Origin: Pomacea canaliculata
Taxonomy: Eukaryota; Mollusca; Gastropoda; Architaenioglossa; Ampullariidae
Assembly: GCF_003073045.1 (NCBI RefSeq)
Contig: NC_037593.1
Coordinates: forward strand, 21,123,720 to 21,187,719
Direction: 5' to 3'
Length of the DNA: 64,000 nt
Shown here: piece by piece, positions 1 through 13,301 of the stretch
Layout: each line of letters begins with the position of its first letter
Numbering within the stretch: position 1 is the stretch's first letter
Position numbers and translations under genes: made by a program
The notes under the pieces: generated by a model
Database searches by the model: none
Seen by the model: the letters and a program-made list of their open reading frames with translations, nothing else
Told to the model about the DNA's origin: nothing

Positions 1-110
1 AAACAATGCAGTGCCATACATGGGGTAAAAAAATAATGTATTTGTATTTAACAAAGGGAAACGAACTAAGTAGTGTTCAAAATATGTACAACTTTGCATT
101 GGAATCACAG

Positions 111-3100
111 AAACAAACTCATCTGGCTTGGCAAATTCCGTATCAAGAAACCTGTGCCAAAAAGAGATGGATGGCCACTTGTCAAACTACCTGTATCTGA
201 TTCTGGGCCAGCTGCTGCATGGTGTAGGTGGCACAACTCTTTACACAGTGGGTGTGGCTCTTCTAGATGACAGTGTTCCACCTTCTTCCACTCCTCTTAC
301 TTAGGTAAGACACACTGTTGAATGTTAGATGTGTTTTAGCCTCCTTCACACCACTTTAGTGAGTGACATATCAAAGTATGTTAGAGTATGTGTTCTAGCT
401 TTCTCCACACCCTCTTTACTTGAGTAAGTGTTATATTTGTTACACTTTTTCTGCTTGAATAAGTGACACACCTGAGAATGTTAGATATGTTTTACCCTTC
501 TTCACCTTTTTGGGTTATAATCAAATTTACATACGTTAGGTATTAGTACTTCATCTTTTTATGGCGAGTAATTTATTTTTCTTTTAAAAAAATGTAAAAA
601 TTGTCCCTGAAGAGTGGAATAGATTTTCACTAGACTTGTTTGTAATGCTGCAGGTATTCTATACAGCAGTGCAGTCATAGGACCAGGGCTGGGATATGTT
701 GTGGGTGGACAGTTTCTGAGTCTGTATGTTGATTTTAACTTGGTCTCCACAAGGTCAGTCAGGCTTTTATTTTTGTTTTAAATTTGTTTCCTGTCAGTAG
801 CAAATGGCTGCATGATTAGAACTTAGAAATTTAACTTTGTGAGATTTGTCGACTTCTCTGTTCTTTTGTACCTCAAATTTTAAAGTCATTTTATTATGAG
901 GTTCTGTAGGAGTTGTACTTGTATTGCTAGTTTTGTGGATGTGTTTAAAACATCAGGATGGAGATGGATGATCCTCGATGGGTTGGAGCATGGTGGCTGG
1001 GCTTTTTGATTGCTGCTTGTTTAAATTTACTTGTTGCCATTCCTGTCTGTGGCTTTGGAGCTGAATTGCCGTGTAAGTCTCAGTTTTATTTTTCAGCATG
1101 ATCAAGCTTAGTCAGTATATATTTTTTACAGGTTTGCTGTTGAATATTAATTAAAATTTTTTATAATGTAATGTAATTTTTTTGTGGTGAGGGTCGGGGG
1201 AGAGATCTGTTTGTATACTTTTTGATGGATGGGATGTTTGTGTTTGTGTCATGGTTCTTAAGCTCATTGAGCCATGTGGGAATCACTCTAAGAGTGCTTT
1301 TTATTAGTAATTATTAGGTGCAATCAAGAATATGCAAAAATTTATTTACCACTATCTAGTTCGTAATTTTTAAAAATGTTTTTCTAAATAATGTATTGTT
1401 GCTCCTGCCACTGCAGCAAGTGAACTTAGCAGTGGACAGCCAGTGCTAGCATGTCAATGGTAGCAGAATATAAATATGGAAAAAGTAGCTGCAACAGAAA
1501 GTATAATGTAGGCATTAATAAATTTACATAAAATGTTGATATGAATAAGTGTATTTTGTGTGTATACATATGTATAGATCAGAATGAGTACATCCATTTT
1601 ACTTGTAACTACAATGTAATACCATTTGTAACATTCAGATTGATGAACTGGTCGCAGCTCAGAAAATAGTGCAGCAGGTGTAGCGGTCGCAGCAGATAAA
1701 TGTGTGCTTGATATTTGTATAATGACTGGGATTATTGTCTAATGAGTGGGGTACAGATTTATAGTTACCGTTGTATGATAACTGGGATACAATTTTAGCA
1801 CACGTTGAATTAATGCCATAGCTGTTAACATGATAGATATTCTTCATTGTCCTACTTAGTCACAAATGAATTCCTAAGAAGAATCTTTTGATTTATGTGG
1901 CACAGCTGCACAGAAGATACGACAGAATCGAATATCTGAAGCACATAGCGAGAGGAAAAAGGTGAATATCTTAGATTCAGACACCAAAGCCTGCTTGACG
2001 GCTTCAAGGCAGAGCCATTCTTTTCACCATTTTATCAGGGTCACATGGTCATTGCTGCGTAACCCCTGCTTCTTCTTCATGTCGCTCAGCATGGTGACAG
2101 AAGGTATAGCTTTATCTGGAGTGGCAACATTTATGCCAAAAATGATTGAGAACAAGTTTCAAGCTTCAGCTTCTTGGGCAGCTATTCTGTCAGGTAAAAG
2201 CTGCATTTTTTTAGTTTTTCCTTTGCTCTTGAACTCATGCTAATCATTATTATACAAATGCAGAATGCAACCCTTTCATACAGTGATATGATGGCACTCT
2301 TGCTCAGCACTCAGCTATCATGCTAAAAATCTGATAAGACACCATGCTTACTTGTGGTGTTTTGGGGTGAAACAAAGGGGAAAGCAGCACTTTGTCGATT
2401 TCAAATAGTAAAGACTTCTTGTGGGGCTGTGTTTGTGATCTTGGCAGGGGGTTGGGGGGAGAATTTGTGGATTTTTTTAACCATATACCATATGGTCATT
2501 ATGGCACCCAAAAACATTTTAGATTTAAAATTGAAGTAAAGTGGAAGATGTATTTCGAAATATGAGAGTGGTGTACATGTGTCTGAATTATCCATTGAGT
2601 ACAACTTGGTTAGGTCAAATGATAACAATATTGAAACTTAAAAAGGCCATTAAAACAGCTGATGTAGTGAAAGGAGTAAAAGCCGTAACAAAGCAAAGGT
2701 CTCAAATAATGGAAGTGACGGAGAAGCTATTATTGCTGTGGATAAATGAAAAACAGATGAAACGAAGTCGTCATTTTACATGTGCCATTCTATCAAAGAC
2801 TAAATAATACAAGGTAGTTAGCTCTTGGTGGGTGTCGCAAACAATTAAATATATTTGTATTTCTTCATATGGGGGATAAAGTGCTCTACACTCAGACTAA
2901 TTTGGACTTGACTAGCCTTTTGGATAGAACAAATTGTGGTCGAGTGCCAGCTGTACTAACATAGAATTGTTGACAAAGGCTAAAATCAGCAGCGATCAAG
3001 GGATGTCTTGTTTTGATTCCACTCTTATAGTTTAACTAAAAGCATTAATATAAAAAGAATTATCTGCAGTTTTCTTTATCAGTTTTGTAATAATGCTCAC

Positions 3101-5816
3101 TTTTTAATGTAAGAAAAATTGTTGGAATATTTACTAAAAAGTTAAATTTCAGCCAATAGTGATGTCTTGACTTTTATCAATGTACCTTTGAAGTCTTTTT
3201 TGGGTGGGGTTTGCATAAATCCTAATAAAATTAAGAAGCTTTTTTTTTTATTTCTTATAAAATGTATAGATCTATGTGCAATACAGACCTATCTAGTTAA
3301 ATGGCTGGTTACCATGAAAAGGACTTCAAACTGCATGAGACCAGATAACAAGAAGAGTATCAGCCACCAGTCTGTAAGCAGCTATATTATACATGATTGT
3401 CTTAACAGGCATTGCTGTGGTTCCTGGTGCTGCTACAGGGCAGTTTCTTGGAGGATACATTGCCAAAAAGAAAAATCTTGGTATTCCTGGTCTTATTAAG
3501 CTGAGCATTTTGGGCATGGCCCTTACACTGGTGTTCTCTGCGGTGGTGTGGAATGACTGTGAGCCAGAGGAGTATGTAGGAATTGCTTCCCCTTACTTCA
3601 ACAGGTAAGAGTAAAATTTAACGGCCTTTCGCTGGAACAAAATGCAAGTCACCTTGACAGTTTAGAGTTTAAATTGATTAAACTAAATTCAGATTTAAAT
3701 AAAGTGTTTTTCATTACTTTTTCTTTTTTCGTTTTTAAGTGTTCACTTTACTGGGTTTTTGAGTGATTTGCTCTTTGTCTCCTGCAGTTCTTCAAATGTC
3801 ACAGAGCTGGTGTCTGAATGCAACAGAGGCTGTGGCTGCACAACAGAAGCATTTATTCCTGTCTGTGATGAGAACAAAGCACTCTATTTTTCCCCTTGTC
3901 ATGCTGGCTGCTCCGTGCAGACCTCAGAATACACGGTACTTCCTTTGTCTGCTTAATGAATATTTTGTTCTTTTTTTAATTTTATATTTACGACCGGCTC
4001 AGTATTTTTAGATTTATGTTTTTGTGTTAAATATTTCTGAAGCTTTACGTTTATTATCAGCTTCACTATTGTATCATGGCTGTCAAAGCAATTTTAGGGA
4101 ACCATACAAGGATTGTTGGTTTTTGCATGCATCACTAGTTGCAGTGTAAATGCAGGGGACAAGAAACTGTATTATTGCAGAGTCAATACAGGGGATAATA
4201 AACTATGTTATTGCAGAGTAAATGCATGCGATAAGAAACTATTTTATATAATTGCAGAATAAATACAGGGGACAATAAACTACTTATATTATCGCAGAAA
4301 AAATACAAGGGACAAGAAAGTGTTTATATTCTTTCAGCATTTATTTTTAGTGATGTAAAAGTACATCAGTCACCTCAATTGAAGACACAGGCGACAGTTA
4401 AAATTAACTTCTTATGTTTTCAGTATTCAAACTGCTCATGCCTGGGACCTATGGCAGGAACAAATGCCACTGTCTCCACCAGAGGCTGCCGACAACAGTG
4501 TGCAGCCCTGTACCCTTTCATAGCTCAGCTCTTTCTTCTCATTTGTTTTAACATGATTTGCGTTGCTCCAGGCGATGCAGTTCAGCTCAGGTACTTCAGC
4601 AATGAATCACTATTCATTGTATTTGGTTTTGGTTTTGCTGTCTTTCGTAGTATTTGCTGGTAATGTGTTACATAGGTGGGACACTGAAACACTGCTCCAA
4701 GTCATTGTATGTTAGTTCTACTGAAGGTGTATGACGTATGTGCTGAATTCACATATTCTCTTAATTTCCCCTTTTGACTAGTGCTGGTTTTGGGTTGGCA
4801 TGTAAAACAGTTGTTAAAACATGTATTGACAAGCTGATAATCTAAACCAATTAAGAGATGAAAGAAAACATGAGAAAAGTAAATCTTTCCTTACAGATGT
4901 GTACCTGAAGAGGACAAGACTTATGCACAGGGTTTGAAACTGCTGATTGTTCGATCTCTGGGTAAGTTTTTCATGTCTTGAAAAGCAGAAATTGAAGATA
5001 AGTAACATGGTCAAGAATTTCAAATACAATTGATCAACTGTTAAAGACACAAACATTTTGAGTTTGAGTTCTCATCCAAACTTAGGAGGATTTTAAATTT
5101 ATAGAATAAATCTAGCAGTCATGTACTTCACCAGTGTCAGGTACAGAGTACTTACATCTTTGACAAAACTGAAAGGAAGATATAGAAAACAATTTTCAGG
5201 TCTGAAAAAAGTTGAAGGAGTTAAAATGTAAATTATAAGCCATGGTTTAAAGAAGTTGAGTGCATGACTTTTTGACAAGTAGGGAAGAGGTTGCCAGAAA
5301 TCTGGAGTTGTGAATGGTTTCATGTTGTAGCAGCGATAGGATGGTAGGGCAAACACAGAGACTCATGAGAAGTTGGGGTCACATGCTCAGCAATGTGTGT
5401 TTAAAAAAGCCCTAAGCACAGGAGAAAAAGGTATTCTGATAACAAATAATGACTATAGAAACTTTATACACACAAACCAAAGATGCATATGTGTGTGATG
5501 CTTTTTGCCATTTAGAAAGGTTTCTTTTCTTACTTATCTAGGTACTGTAGCTGGCCCTGTTATTATTGGACGTCTACTTGACAACACTTGCATTGTGTGG
5601 CGGAAAGACTGTAAGGGTTCTTCTTTATCCTGCTGGTTGTATAACATTTTTGGCATGACATTTAGCTTGTATGTGACAATTGTTGTCACTAAAGTTTTTT
5701 CCATCTTTTTCTGTTTGATGGCACTTGCACTTTATCGACCACCAGTTCTAGCCCATGAACCAATCACAGATAAAGTTGTTGTTGTGAACAATGTTAATAA
5801 GAAAAAGGAAGGTTGA
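111..5816 (+). CDS. Organic anion transporting polypeptide (OATP/SLCO family), 3' nine exons; 5' end outside window
   Basis: This is a plasma-membrane carrier of the SLCO/OATP family, which moves amphipathic organic anions. Exons I can place: 111-304, 654-753, 957-1072, 1906-2193, 3409-3604, 3788-3935, 4424-4590, 4897-4961 and 5542-5816 (TGA 5814-5816). All junctions are AG/GT and all phases agree, giving about 516 residues of an expected 650-700. Family marks are GQLLHGVGGTTLYTVGVALL followed by DDSVPPSSTPL, the GPGLGYVVGGQFL helix, the TWSLLRNPCFFF helix start, and a Kazal-like cysteine-rich loop (CNRGCGCTTEAFIPVC...CHAGC) in exons 6-7 between the last helices. The C-terminus reads GTVAGPVIIGRLLDNTCIVW, then a basic tail. 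Oddity: exon 1 reads CTT ACT TAG directly before GTAAGA; one extra T would restore the usual PLYLG, so a 1-nt deletion or consensus error sits at about 298-304. The first coding exons lie left of the window. Family is certain; the member is not (4A-like is a guess). Confidence 0.93.
298..510 (+). repeat. Degenerate ~75-85 bp tandem repeat in SLCO intron
   Basis: Three to four imperfect copies of a unit of the form CTTGAGTAAGTGACA...GAATGTTAGATATGTTTTA...TTCACACC follow one another. The first copy includes the splice donor (CTTAGGTAAGACACA), so later copies carry donor-like GTAAG/GTGAG words. No coding potential. Confidence 0.6.
4130..4340 (+). repeat. Minisatellite in SLCO intron 6 (~45-50 bp unit, about 5 copies)
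   Basis: The word AATGCAGGGGACAAGAAACT, followed by an A/T-rich stretch and ATTGCAGAG, recurs with drift five times across this span (for example AATACAGGGGATAATAAACT). It lies between the exon ending 3935 and the one starting 4424. Each unit ends in a TTGCAG/TCGCAG acceptor-like word; none is used in the coherent gene model. Confidence 0.75.
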
Positions 5817-7643
5817 GGAAACTAATAGCAATTGTTTTGGTGGTATTTGTGGTTGTGGTAGAATTTTTTGCACATGCTGAAGTGAATTGCTTGGGGCATA
5901 GACTCCTTAAATCAAAAATGAAACAATGTATCCATTTATGCTAATCAAATTTGTTGAAATACTGTGCAATAGATTGCTTTTGAATATTGTTCTTGGGCTA
6001 CAACGATGACAAAAAAATTCTGGTTTGTCAGATTTTTTTGTGCTTCTTTGTGTTTTGTTCAGTTGGCATTATATTTTAATGCTATTGAAAATCTTTTTTG
6101 TGGTGAAAGAGATACTTTTATTGGTGGCAAAGACATATAATTATTGATAATCTAATGGCTAATTACATTAACTGTTTCAGTTGGAAAGAACAATATTTTT
6201 TGACTAGAGGCACAAGCACATGTAGCATGGCAAAAAAGAAGCTTGATGAACGTAAGAGTAAGATAATTGTGACTGTGTTTGACTTGCCATCAAAGTTCAG
6301 CCATAATACCACTTGTGCTGTAGTGAAGTTTTAAGTAAATGTTTGCTCAGTTATTAAGGTGTAAGTTTTCATGATGTCATCCCTTCTAATTTGTGCACTA
6401 GCTATTGTTTATAATAGTCTATTGCATCACGGGCAAAGTGTGCTTTTTTTAAACTACAGGACATGAAGCTGCAGATAATGTTGTGTAATTATAACCTGGT
6501 GACTTGAGCATTATCTTCACAGCAGGTCAAAACCTGCTCAGGCCCTTTGATCATACAGGACTGAAGGATTTAAAACTTCAATTTTGGCAGAATTACAAAT
6601 TTGTTTTTGCATTCCATGAAGGCCTTTACAGATGTTATACATATTGCAAGCCTACTAAATGGCAGTTTATTCAGATTTGTAAAACTTTAATTCACTGTTG
6701 TTGTCTTTTGCTAATCTTTTAAGCAACCTGGCTAGATTTTGCTTTAACAAACTATTACTATGCATATTCATGTTGATTTAGATGATGTGTGAGATGTCAG
6801 TAGTAAAAGTACCAACTCCATGGTTGAAAATCCAAGTGAAGGAGTATTTTTATATTGATCCTGTGATTATGCTGGTTGTGTTCATGATTTTGATATGCTT
6901 AAATTTTAAAGGATTGTGTGCAATGGGTTATTATTCCCTTTTTTTGCCTGTATTTAATCCTTTGACTGGAATACAATGTCAATTGTAACTGGATCAAATA
7001 TAAAAGTTTATCAAAATACTTTTGTACAAATACATTACTAGATTTAATTATTATGAATTATCAGGTCCATATGGATTTGCACACTTACATGCTTTTTTTT
7101 TTTTTTGACATTGTGAGAGTCTCATAAAGCATTGTTTGTTGGGCATTTTATTTGCTTTTTCTCTTTGTAGATCTCACTTCTTTACCATCATTCCTTTCTA
7201 TGGCCTTATATTTACCTGTCTGTTGAATATATGTCACTTAAATTATTAGACTTTGCCATAACTGTATTCATCAAAAGGTATTGTATCAGTCTTTTCAGGG
7301 ACGCATGGGTTTCCACGGAATTCATCTGTTAGCTGAATGGAATGCTTAAAACATGCTAAATGGTTAACAACCTAGTGAGTGCATTTGTAATTGCTGGCCA
7401 CATCTTTGCCAGAATAGGATGTCATACAACGATGTTGATAAAGATTTATGTTACTGGTGATGCTGGTGCCATTGCCTAATGAAAGAAGACCTTTGGACAT
7501 GGCTGCAGCATTTTCAGGGCAGATTGTTGGCCAGTGGACCACATATTCAATAGTTTGCTGTTGCTATTCCTTCTGCTGTAAGTGCTTAAAAGTGTGAAAA
7601 TGTGTGTCTAACTGAATGTATTTAGTTTAATAACTAAACAATG
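5817..7643. other. 3' flank of SLCO and intergenic DNA
   Basis: AT-rich sequence that likely begins with the SLCO 3' UTR. No open frame here has family resemblance or splice context. Poly-T runs occur at about 7090-7105. I see no RNA gene. Confidence 0.5.
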
Positions 7644-8448
7644 AGTACCATGAGACAAATGACACATAAGAATATCCTGTATATGCATACATATGGACCC
7701 ATTAAATTGTGTTGATTCATTAAGCTTTAATATGTATTTTATTGTAGCTACATATACAGGCAGAAATAAAGTGAACAGCATGGATTAAATTCTCCTGGGA
7801 TTAACAAATTGTTGAGATTGCAAGGAATCTGTAATTTAACAAGGATGATGATGATGAAAATTAGTGAGAGCATTGCTCCCTAATGACTCACAGCATTTTA
7901 CAAAACACTAATAAAAAAGGACGAAATGTATCAAGTAGGATCTGCTTGTTGTTATGGAGAATAGTAAGTAGCACAGTCACAATAATGGCAGGGTAGGGCT
8001 AATTCCGACCCACGGACATCTTTGGTCTCGTCCATCTGCCAAAATGTGAAGTGCAATCGTTTTCCTTTTTCTTTTTTCTTTTTTCATTCAGCCTAGGTTA
8101 ATCTGATTGAAATTTAATTTATTAAGTACAACAGCATTAGAAATCAGTAATCCGTAACATTCTAACAATGCTCAAAGATAAAAAATGACACTGCTGACGT
8201 TTGATGTCGTTAGAGAGCATTGAGGGCGGCTGTCGTCAATGGAAATGCTGTTCAGGGTGTTGGTGGTAAGAGATGATTGAAGTGTAAGTGTAAATCACCA
8301 GGAAGAGGAGAGCATAGACGAGTATGAAGAGAACAGTGTAGTTATGGATAAGGAAACAGTAGTAACATGCCGTTTATAGGTTGGTGACATGTGACACAGG
8401 TACTGCCTGCTGCAACTCCAAGACACCACTAGGTGCAATGTGGTCAGT

Positions 8449-9786
8449 TTATTGTCGTTTGTGCCAGCACGAACAAAGGTGGCGGCACTCTTCTCGGAAC
8501 TTGGCGCTGCAGCACGCGTACACCAAGGCATTCACCGAAGAGCTGATGAAGAAGGACTGGACAGCAATGGCGTAGAGGTTGAAGAGCCAGAGCGGCAGGG
8601 TGTGGATGTCGATGCCGATGACCGCACGCACGCTGACCGTGGCCCAGTAGGGCAGGAAGCTGACGATGAAAACGGCGGTGAGCAGAAACATGATGAGGGT
8701 GGTGCGAGACGACATCTGCTTGGCCTTGTCTCCGTGTTGTCCGTGCTGCCCACGTCCGTCTGTCTTCTTCTTTAGTCGTTTCAAAGCAAACAGCTGTAAC
8801 CTGGGGGTCATAGACTTGTTGGGTGATTCAAGATGCCCCGGCTTCGGTGGGCTGTTGTCTTGCTGGTGATAGCTTTGCAGGAGTAAGTCGCTCTGCTCCG
8901 ACTTGGCCACGTGGGCGGAAACCGATAGATTCGACCCACCGCATGGAGGGCAAGAGGTCGAGTGTGACCGTTGGTCTTGTATGTGCGAGGACTCTCTCTC
9001 AAAACCTGACAAAGTTGTAGCAACGGCAGAGTCCGTGTTGCCAGACGATGCGGAGTGGCATGCACTGGCCTGGTCGACTGCCGCCATGCGTTTCCTGTGT
9101 TGTCTGACGTGGCAGGCGATTCGTGTATACGACACGCACATAATCGCCAGGGAGGTGAACATGCCCACGCCGGTCAGCGACTGGTACAGCACGTGAAACA
9201 GCGATCCCTCGTAGCGGTCGTCCAAGGAACACATGATCCCCGTCATGTTGTAGGCGTGGATGGTGAAGGTGGCGCGACCAGTCATCACTCCGTACGGGAT
9301 GCTGACGACGCCGGCGACGATGGCGCAGATGACAACGGCGCGTAGGGCGTCAGTAGGGGTTTGCTGCTTCTTGAGGCTTTAGCAGACTCGCCGGTGACGA
9401 TCCAGAGCCACAGCGACGAGTATGAGGGCGGAAGCGATGATCTGCGCGCTGGTGACGAAGCGGATGAGGCTGCACTGCCAGGCGTGCACAAAGGTGTAGT
9501 GAAAACTCATCTCCACTAGGGACGTCGGGTAGGAGATAAGGTTGGTGGACAGGTCCACAGCGCTGATGGCCAAGATGTACGTTCTCGTGGAGCTGGGGCT
9601 AAACTTCCGGTAAACGAGAAATGCCAAGGTGTTGCCGATTAGTCCCATCACAAGCAAGGCGCAGACGAACATAATACTCGGGAAGAGATCGTACACAAAC
9701 TTTGTGTCGAGCTGACGGAGAATGTCATAGTCAGACACTGTTCTGTCAGATGAATCTCTGAAATCATTGCCATCGGTAGTTGTCAT
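8449..9786 (-). pseudogene. GPCR A1: class A rhodopsin-like receptor with a premature stop
   Basis: Copy A of the receptor pair in unit 1. Reading starts at MTTTDGNDF (9786) and is the same frame to CSCWHKRQ-stop at 8449, but an in-frame TAA replaces the CAA (Gln) of copy A2 just after ALDRHRRVC, near 9379, at the start of intracellular loop 2. This leaves a 135-residue product ending after TM3. Downstream sequence still encodes TM4-TM7 (TTLIMFLLTAVFIVSFLPYW for TM6; SSSVNALVY for TM7) without further breaks, so loss is recent or the base is an error. A conserved AATAAA lies on the - strand near 8117. Lies 560 bp downstream of B1 on the same strand. Ligand unknown. Confidence 0.85.
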
Positions 9787-10199
9787 GGTGATCTGCTTAC
9801 AGTCAAATCTGTTAGTTCCTTTCCTTTAGTCTAGCTCCACAATCTGGCAAAAGGCGAAAGTGGCGAGCTAACGAAACCTATAAAAAATAAGTGAATGTAG
9901 AGTATAAATCTTGTCCAGCAGAAATTAATAAGCCTGGATGGCGCTCGCTTGAGGCACCATGAAGACACGATTTGTGTAGAGGGAGATGAGTATGGAAAGC
10001 AACACAAACTGAAGGCCGAAGGTTAGCCACCAGCAGCATCTACAGCGCGAGGCTTGTGGTCTGTGCAAGGCGACTGCGCCTCGAGTGTTTATTCCTTTGC
10101 CTTGTCTTGTTTATTCCTACTCTGTAGGCCACACAAGTGCTTGCTGCTTAATGCACCGGAAATGAGTCCTAGATTGTCTACACTGGTCAAACGGTTTCC

Positions 10200-10250
10200 A
10201 GGACGCACGCACACACAAACACACGCACACACAAACACGCTCAAGCACGC
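10200..10250. repeat. CA-rich microsatellite in 3' region of GPCR B1
   Basis: (AC/GCAC)n tract with ACACACAAACACACGCACAC. It is shorter in unit 2 (about 21473-21500). It lies just past the B1 stop codon on the - strand, probably in its 3' UTR; TTTATT (AATAAA on the - strand) follows near 10088. Confidence 0.7.
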
Positions 10251-10345
10251 ACAGCCATACATCACACACATGCACGCGGTGCGTCGTACTAGTGAACGAC
10301 AGATGAACGAGTGGAAGCATAGTAGCCACAGGATACCCGACAGTT

Positions 10346-11981
10346 TCAGCGTCTGCGGATACACGTTCCCAGAAGATGCTGGCACCCACGCCGGAACTGC
10401 GCGCTGAAGATTCCGTAGACGATGGCGTTGGTGGCGGAGCTGATGAAGAAAGAGTGCAGCCCCAACAGGTAGACATTGAACACCCACACCGCCATACCAT
10501 GCTCGGAGAAGCGCAGTGCACCCCGCAGGAAGACGATGGCCCAGTAGGGCAAGAAACTGATAACGAAGACTAATGTCAGCATGAACATGATCAACGTGGT
10601 ACGTGACGCCACTTCTCTCACGTGACCACCTTTCTGAGACGTTATCTTCACGTCGTGCGCTCTTTTTCTCGACAAGGCACGTACTGCAGCCACATGGACA
10701 TCAGAACTACGTCGTCGGCCGCTCACGGGTGTTTTCACACTGACTTCTCGCTGATCAGATGATGATGAAGGAGAATCTAGAGAGAAGTCTCTCTTGACTG
10801 TATCTGATTTTAGAAGCGTGTCGTTGTTGTGGAAATGAATGTTTGTAACGGCCTCTGAGCAGTCAGAAGAAGGGATGTGTAGAATGACTTCATCTTTGTC
10901 ATTATGTCCTGCAGATGTGTAGGTCAAGGACGCTGATACTGCAGGGTCATGGGTAGTCGTGCACACAACACCAGAGGCATCCCAGTTGTCTATTGCCTGG
11001 TCCTTATCACCGCCAATAGCGACTGGTCTGGAGTCTGCGGAAACAGGCTGACTTGTAATTTCCGAACAGCCAGCATGTCTCGCACCTGCAGCATCAATCT
11101 TGACCCCTTGGGTCTCAGCAGGTCGGTTTGAGGTCGCGGTGGTAAAGGATGTCACATCCGTGGAGGCCGACGATTGTGTTTGAGGGGTGGACGACGTATC
11201 CCCTGAGGTGCTGCGAGTGCTATCATGAGCTGTCGCCGCCTGGTTGAGGCCAACCACATGCTTTCTATGTCTCCAAACGTGGCAGCCAATCTGCGCGTAG
11301 GACACGGCGATCATGGTGAAGCACGTGACAAACGCAAGTCCTGTTATCGCATTGTAGCTTAGCAGGAGCACAGAACTTTTATGTTGGTCGTCCACAGAGC
11401 ACATGAATCCTGTGAGGTTACCTTCCCGTGGGAATGGTTTGGCGGCCCGTCACGGCGCCGTACGGCAGGCTGAGAAGCGTTCCGACGACGACGCAGATGA
11501 GAGAAGCACGCAAGGCATCTCCGGCTTCTTGCTGCTTTTTAAGACTGTTACACACGCGGCGGTGGCGGTCCAGTGCTACGGCCACCAGCACAAAGGCGGA
11601 GGCCAGCACCTGCGAGCTCTTGACGAAACGGAAGACACGGCACAGCCAGGGGTTGTCGAAGGTGTAGCGAAAGCAAAGCTCGGCTATGGATGTCGGGTAA
11701 GAGATGATGTTGTTGCTCAAGTCCAGCAGACTGATAGTCAGGATGTATGTCCTTGTGGAGCTCGGCTTGAACCTCCGGTAGACCACAAAGGATAGAATGT
11801 TGCCGACGAGTCCTAGGAGAAGCAGCACGGCAAGGTAGAGGATAACGGGGAGGACAGAGAGGGCGAACCTCGTGTTCAAATCCTCGAGCAGGTCATCCAC
11901 AGAGTTGTCCTCAGCAGTGACATCAGCAACCGGGCGGCTGCTGCTCTCCTCTGGGTGTACAGCATTACGGATGCTGTCCAT
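10346..11981 (-). pseudogene. GPCR B1: class A rhodopsin-like receptor with a 2-nt frameshift
   Basis: Copy B of the receptor pair in unit 1, starting at MDSIRNAVHPEESSSRP (11981). TM1 carries LLGLVGNILSFVVYRRF, TM2 TYILTISLLDLSNNI, TM3 ends ALDRHRRVC, TM6 TTLIMFMLTLVFVISFLPYW, TM7 SSATNAIVYGIF. The third intracellular loop is very long, rich in Ser/Thr/Asp. Near 11420 the sequence is 2 nt shorter than B2 (ACGGGAAGG against ACAGGGACAGG), which breaks the frame after TGRQTIPTG in extracellular loop 2. The second part resumes in another frame from about 11404 to the stop at 10346. Intronless. The frame may be broken in life or be a consensus error. It is a paralogue of A (shared SSTRTYIL, ALDRHRRVC, NAxxY). 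Confidence 0.85.
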
Positions 11982-12225
11982 GTCTCAGGCGTCGGGTGGG
12001 GTGGAGCTCCTGTTTGATGTGTTAGTAATGCTTGGATGAGGACTCTGTCCATACACACATGCACCCACGGAATGGGCCGATGGAGGCGGAGACTCGCGAT
12101 GAGACAACGAAGCCGGAGACTGACATGAAGGTACAACACCAGTCGCAGAATCCTAAAGTGGTGATGTGTTGTGATGACTCTCCATCTATCAAGTGGCACC
12201 GATGGAAGGTCTCCTACTGCGTAGG

Positions 12226-12234
12226 TATTATATA
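12226..12234 (-). promoter_or_regulatory. Probable TATA box of GPCR B1
   Basis: TATATAATA on the - strand, about 245 bp upstream of the B1 ATG. The same GTAGGTATTATATACTG block is kept at 23501-23518 before B2 and at 25597-25613 in the third, gene-less copy. Conservation in three copies supports but does not prove promoter use. Confidence 0.45.
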
Positions 12235-12239
12235 CTGGT

Positions 12240-13301
12240 GACTGGCTCAATTGCGGAAACTGTCATCAGACGCTCCCAATTGGTGCAGCAAGGTTAAGTG
12301 CGTGACACGAAGAAGAATATAAAGCCAGTCAATGCACATCCGCTTTAAACACAAGCATGGACTCTGAGATCATTTTCTGCCAAACCCAACACAAGAACAG
12401 TAACAACCCTTCATCTAGCCTCTTAACTTTCAGTTGGTAAAATCCGCAGAGACTAGTGAGTACTTCCTGAACACAAAGCCTTGAATATATTTTTGCTTCC
12501 CGGATCTCGTTTAAGAGATATTTAAGTTTCCTTTCTTCTTAGTTTTATGAGGTGTGTCATCTGGGAAAGTGCCAAAGAGAGACACATTAACATGTCAATG
12601 GATACTTCCTTCTTTTCTTCCTTCTTTCTTCTAGCGAATGTGCAGAATAAAATATTCCGCCCATGCTTCTCGCGGTAGAACTACACATACTGAATATCCT
12701 CGCTGCATAAAACTGCTTCAGAAGTTTGGCTTTACTTTCAGTCGATCACATTTGTGTTCTCATCAACATGAGGCAGCCTCAACAACTCGAGGACTATGCA
12801 GCACCGTCACGTGATTGTTTGCACACACTCTGGCAAAGCCTCCCTTCCTGTCCTTGTAAGTACTGCACATCACGTTTCTCAGAACGTGACGCAAAGCCTG
12901 TGAAGCTCGTGAAGCTTAATGTGATGTCGCCGGACAGTTCACACGCATTGTCAACACTGAATGTGATTGTATGTAATGTCAAGTCAATGTTCACTGCATT
13001 GTCAGCGTGAGTGTGTACATCCTCTGTAACTCGGGGACTTCGCTCGACTCTACTGATGACGAGCGCACTTGTCACTGTTACAATAATAACAGATTAATTC
13101 TTATATCATATTGATACTGTGTGCAATATTGTTTACGTTGTTATTGCTACATAATATGATTATATAATTGTTGAAATAAATTAATGCTATATTTTTAATT
13201 CATAGAAATTTAAAACGTTCAAAATAAATTTGTGAAAAAATTGTAAGCATTACATTTTAAAATGTCTGTCTCGTGCAAGTTCTTGCTCACCCTCAGTACA
13301 T
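12240..13301. other. Upstream flank of GPCR B1
   Basis: Non-coding sequence shared with unit 2 (23520-24646). It contains a TTC/TTCC-rich pyrimidine tract at 12608-12635 that is expanded in unit 2, and the empty site (TATG 12970-12973) of the 240 bp element found in unit 2. From about 13085 to 13260 it is strongly AT-rich. No genes seen. Confidence 0.6.

Noticed and set aside
2354..2807. Small frames in SLCO intron 4
   Set aside because: No homology, no splice support, and the intron is bounded by in-phase exons at 2193 and 3409.
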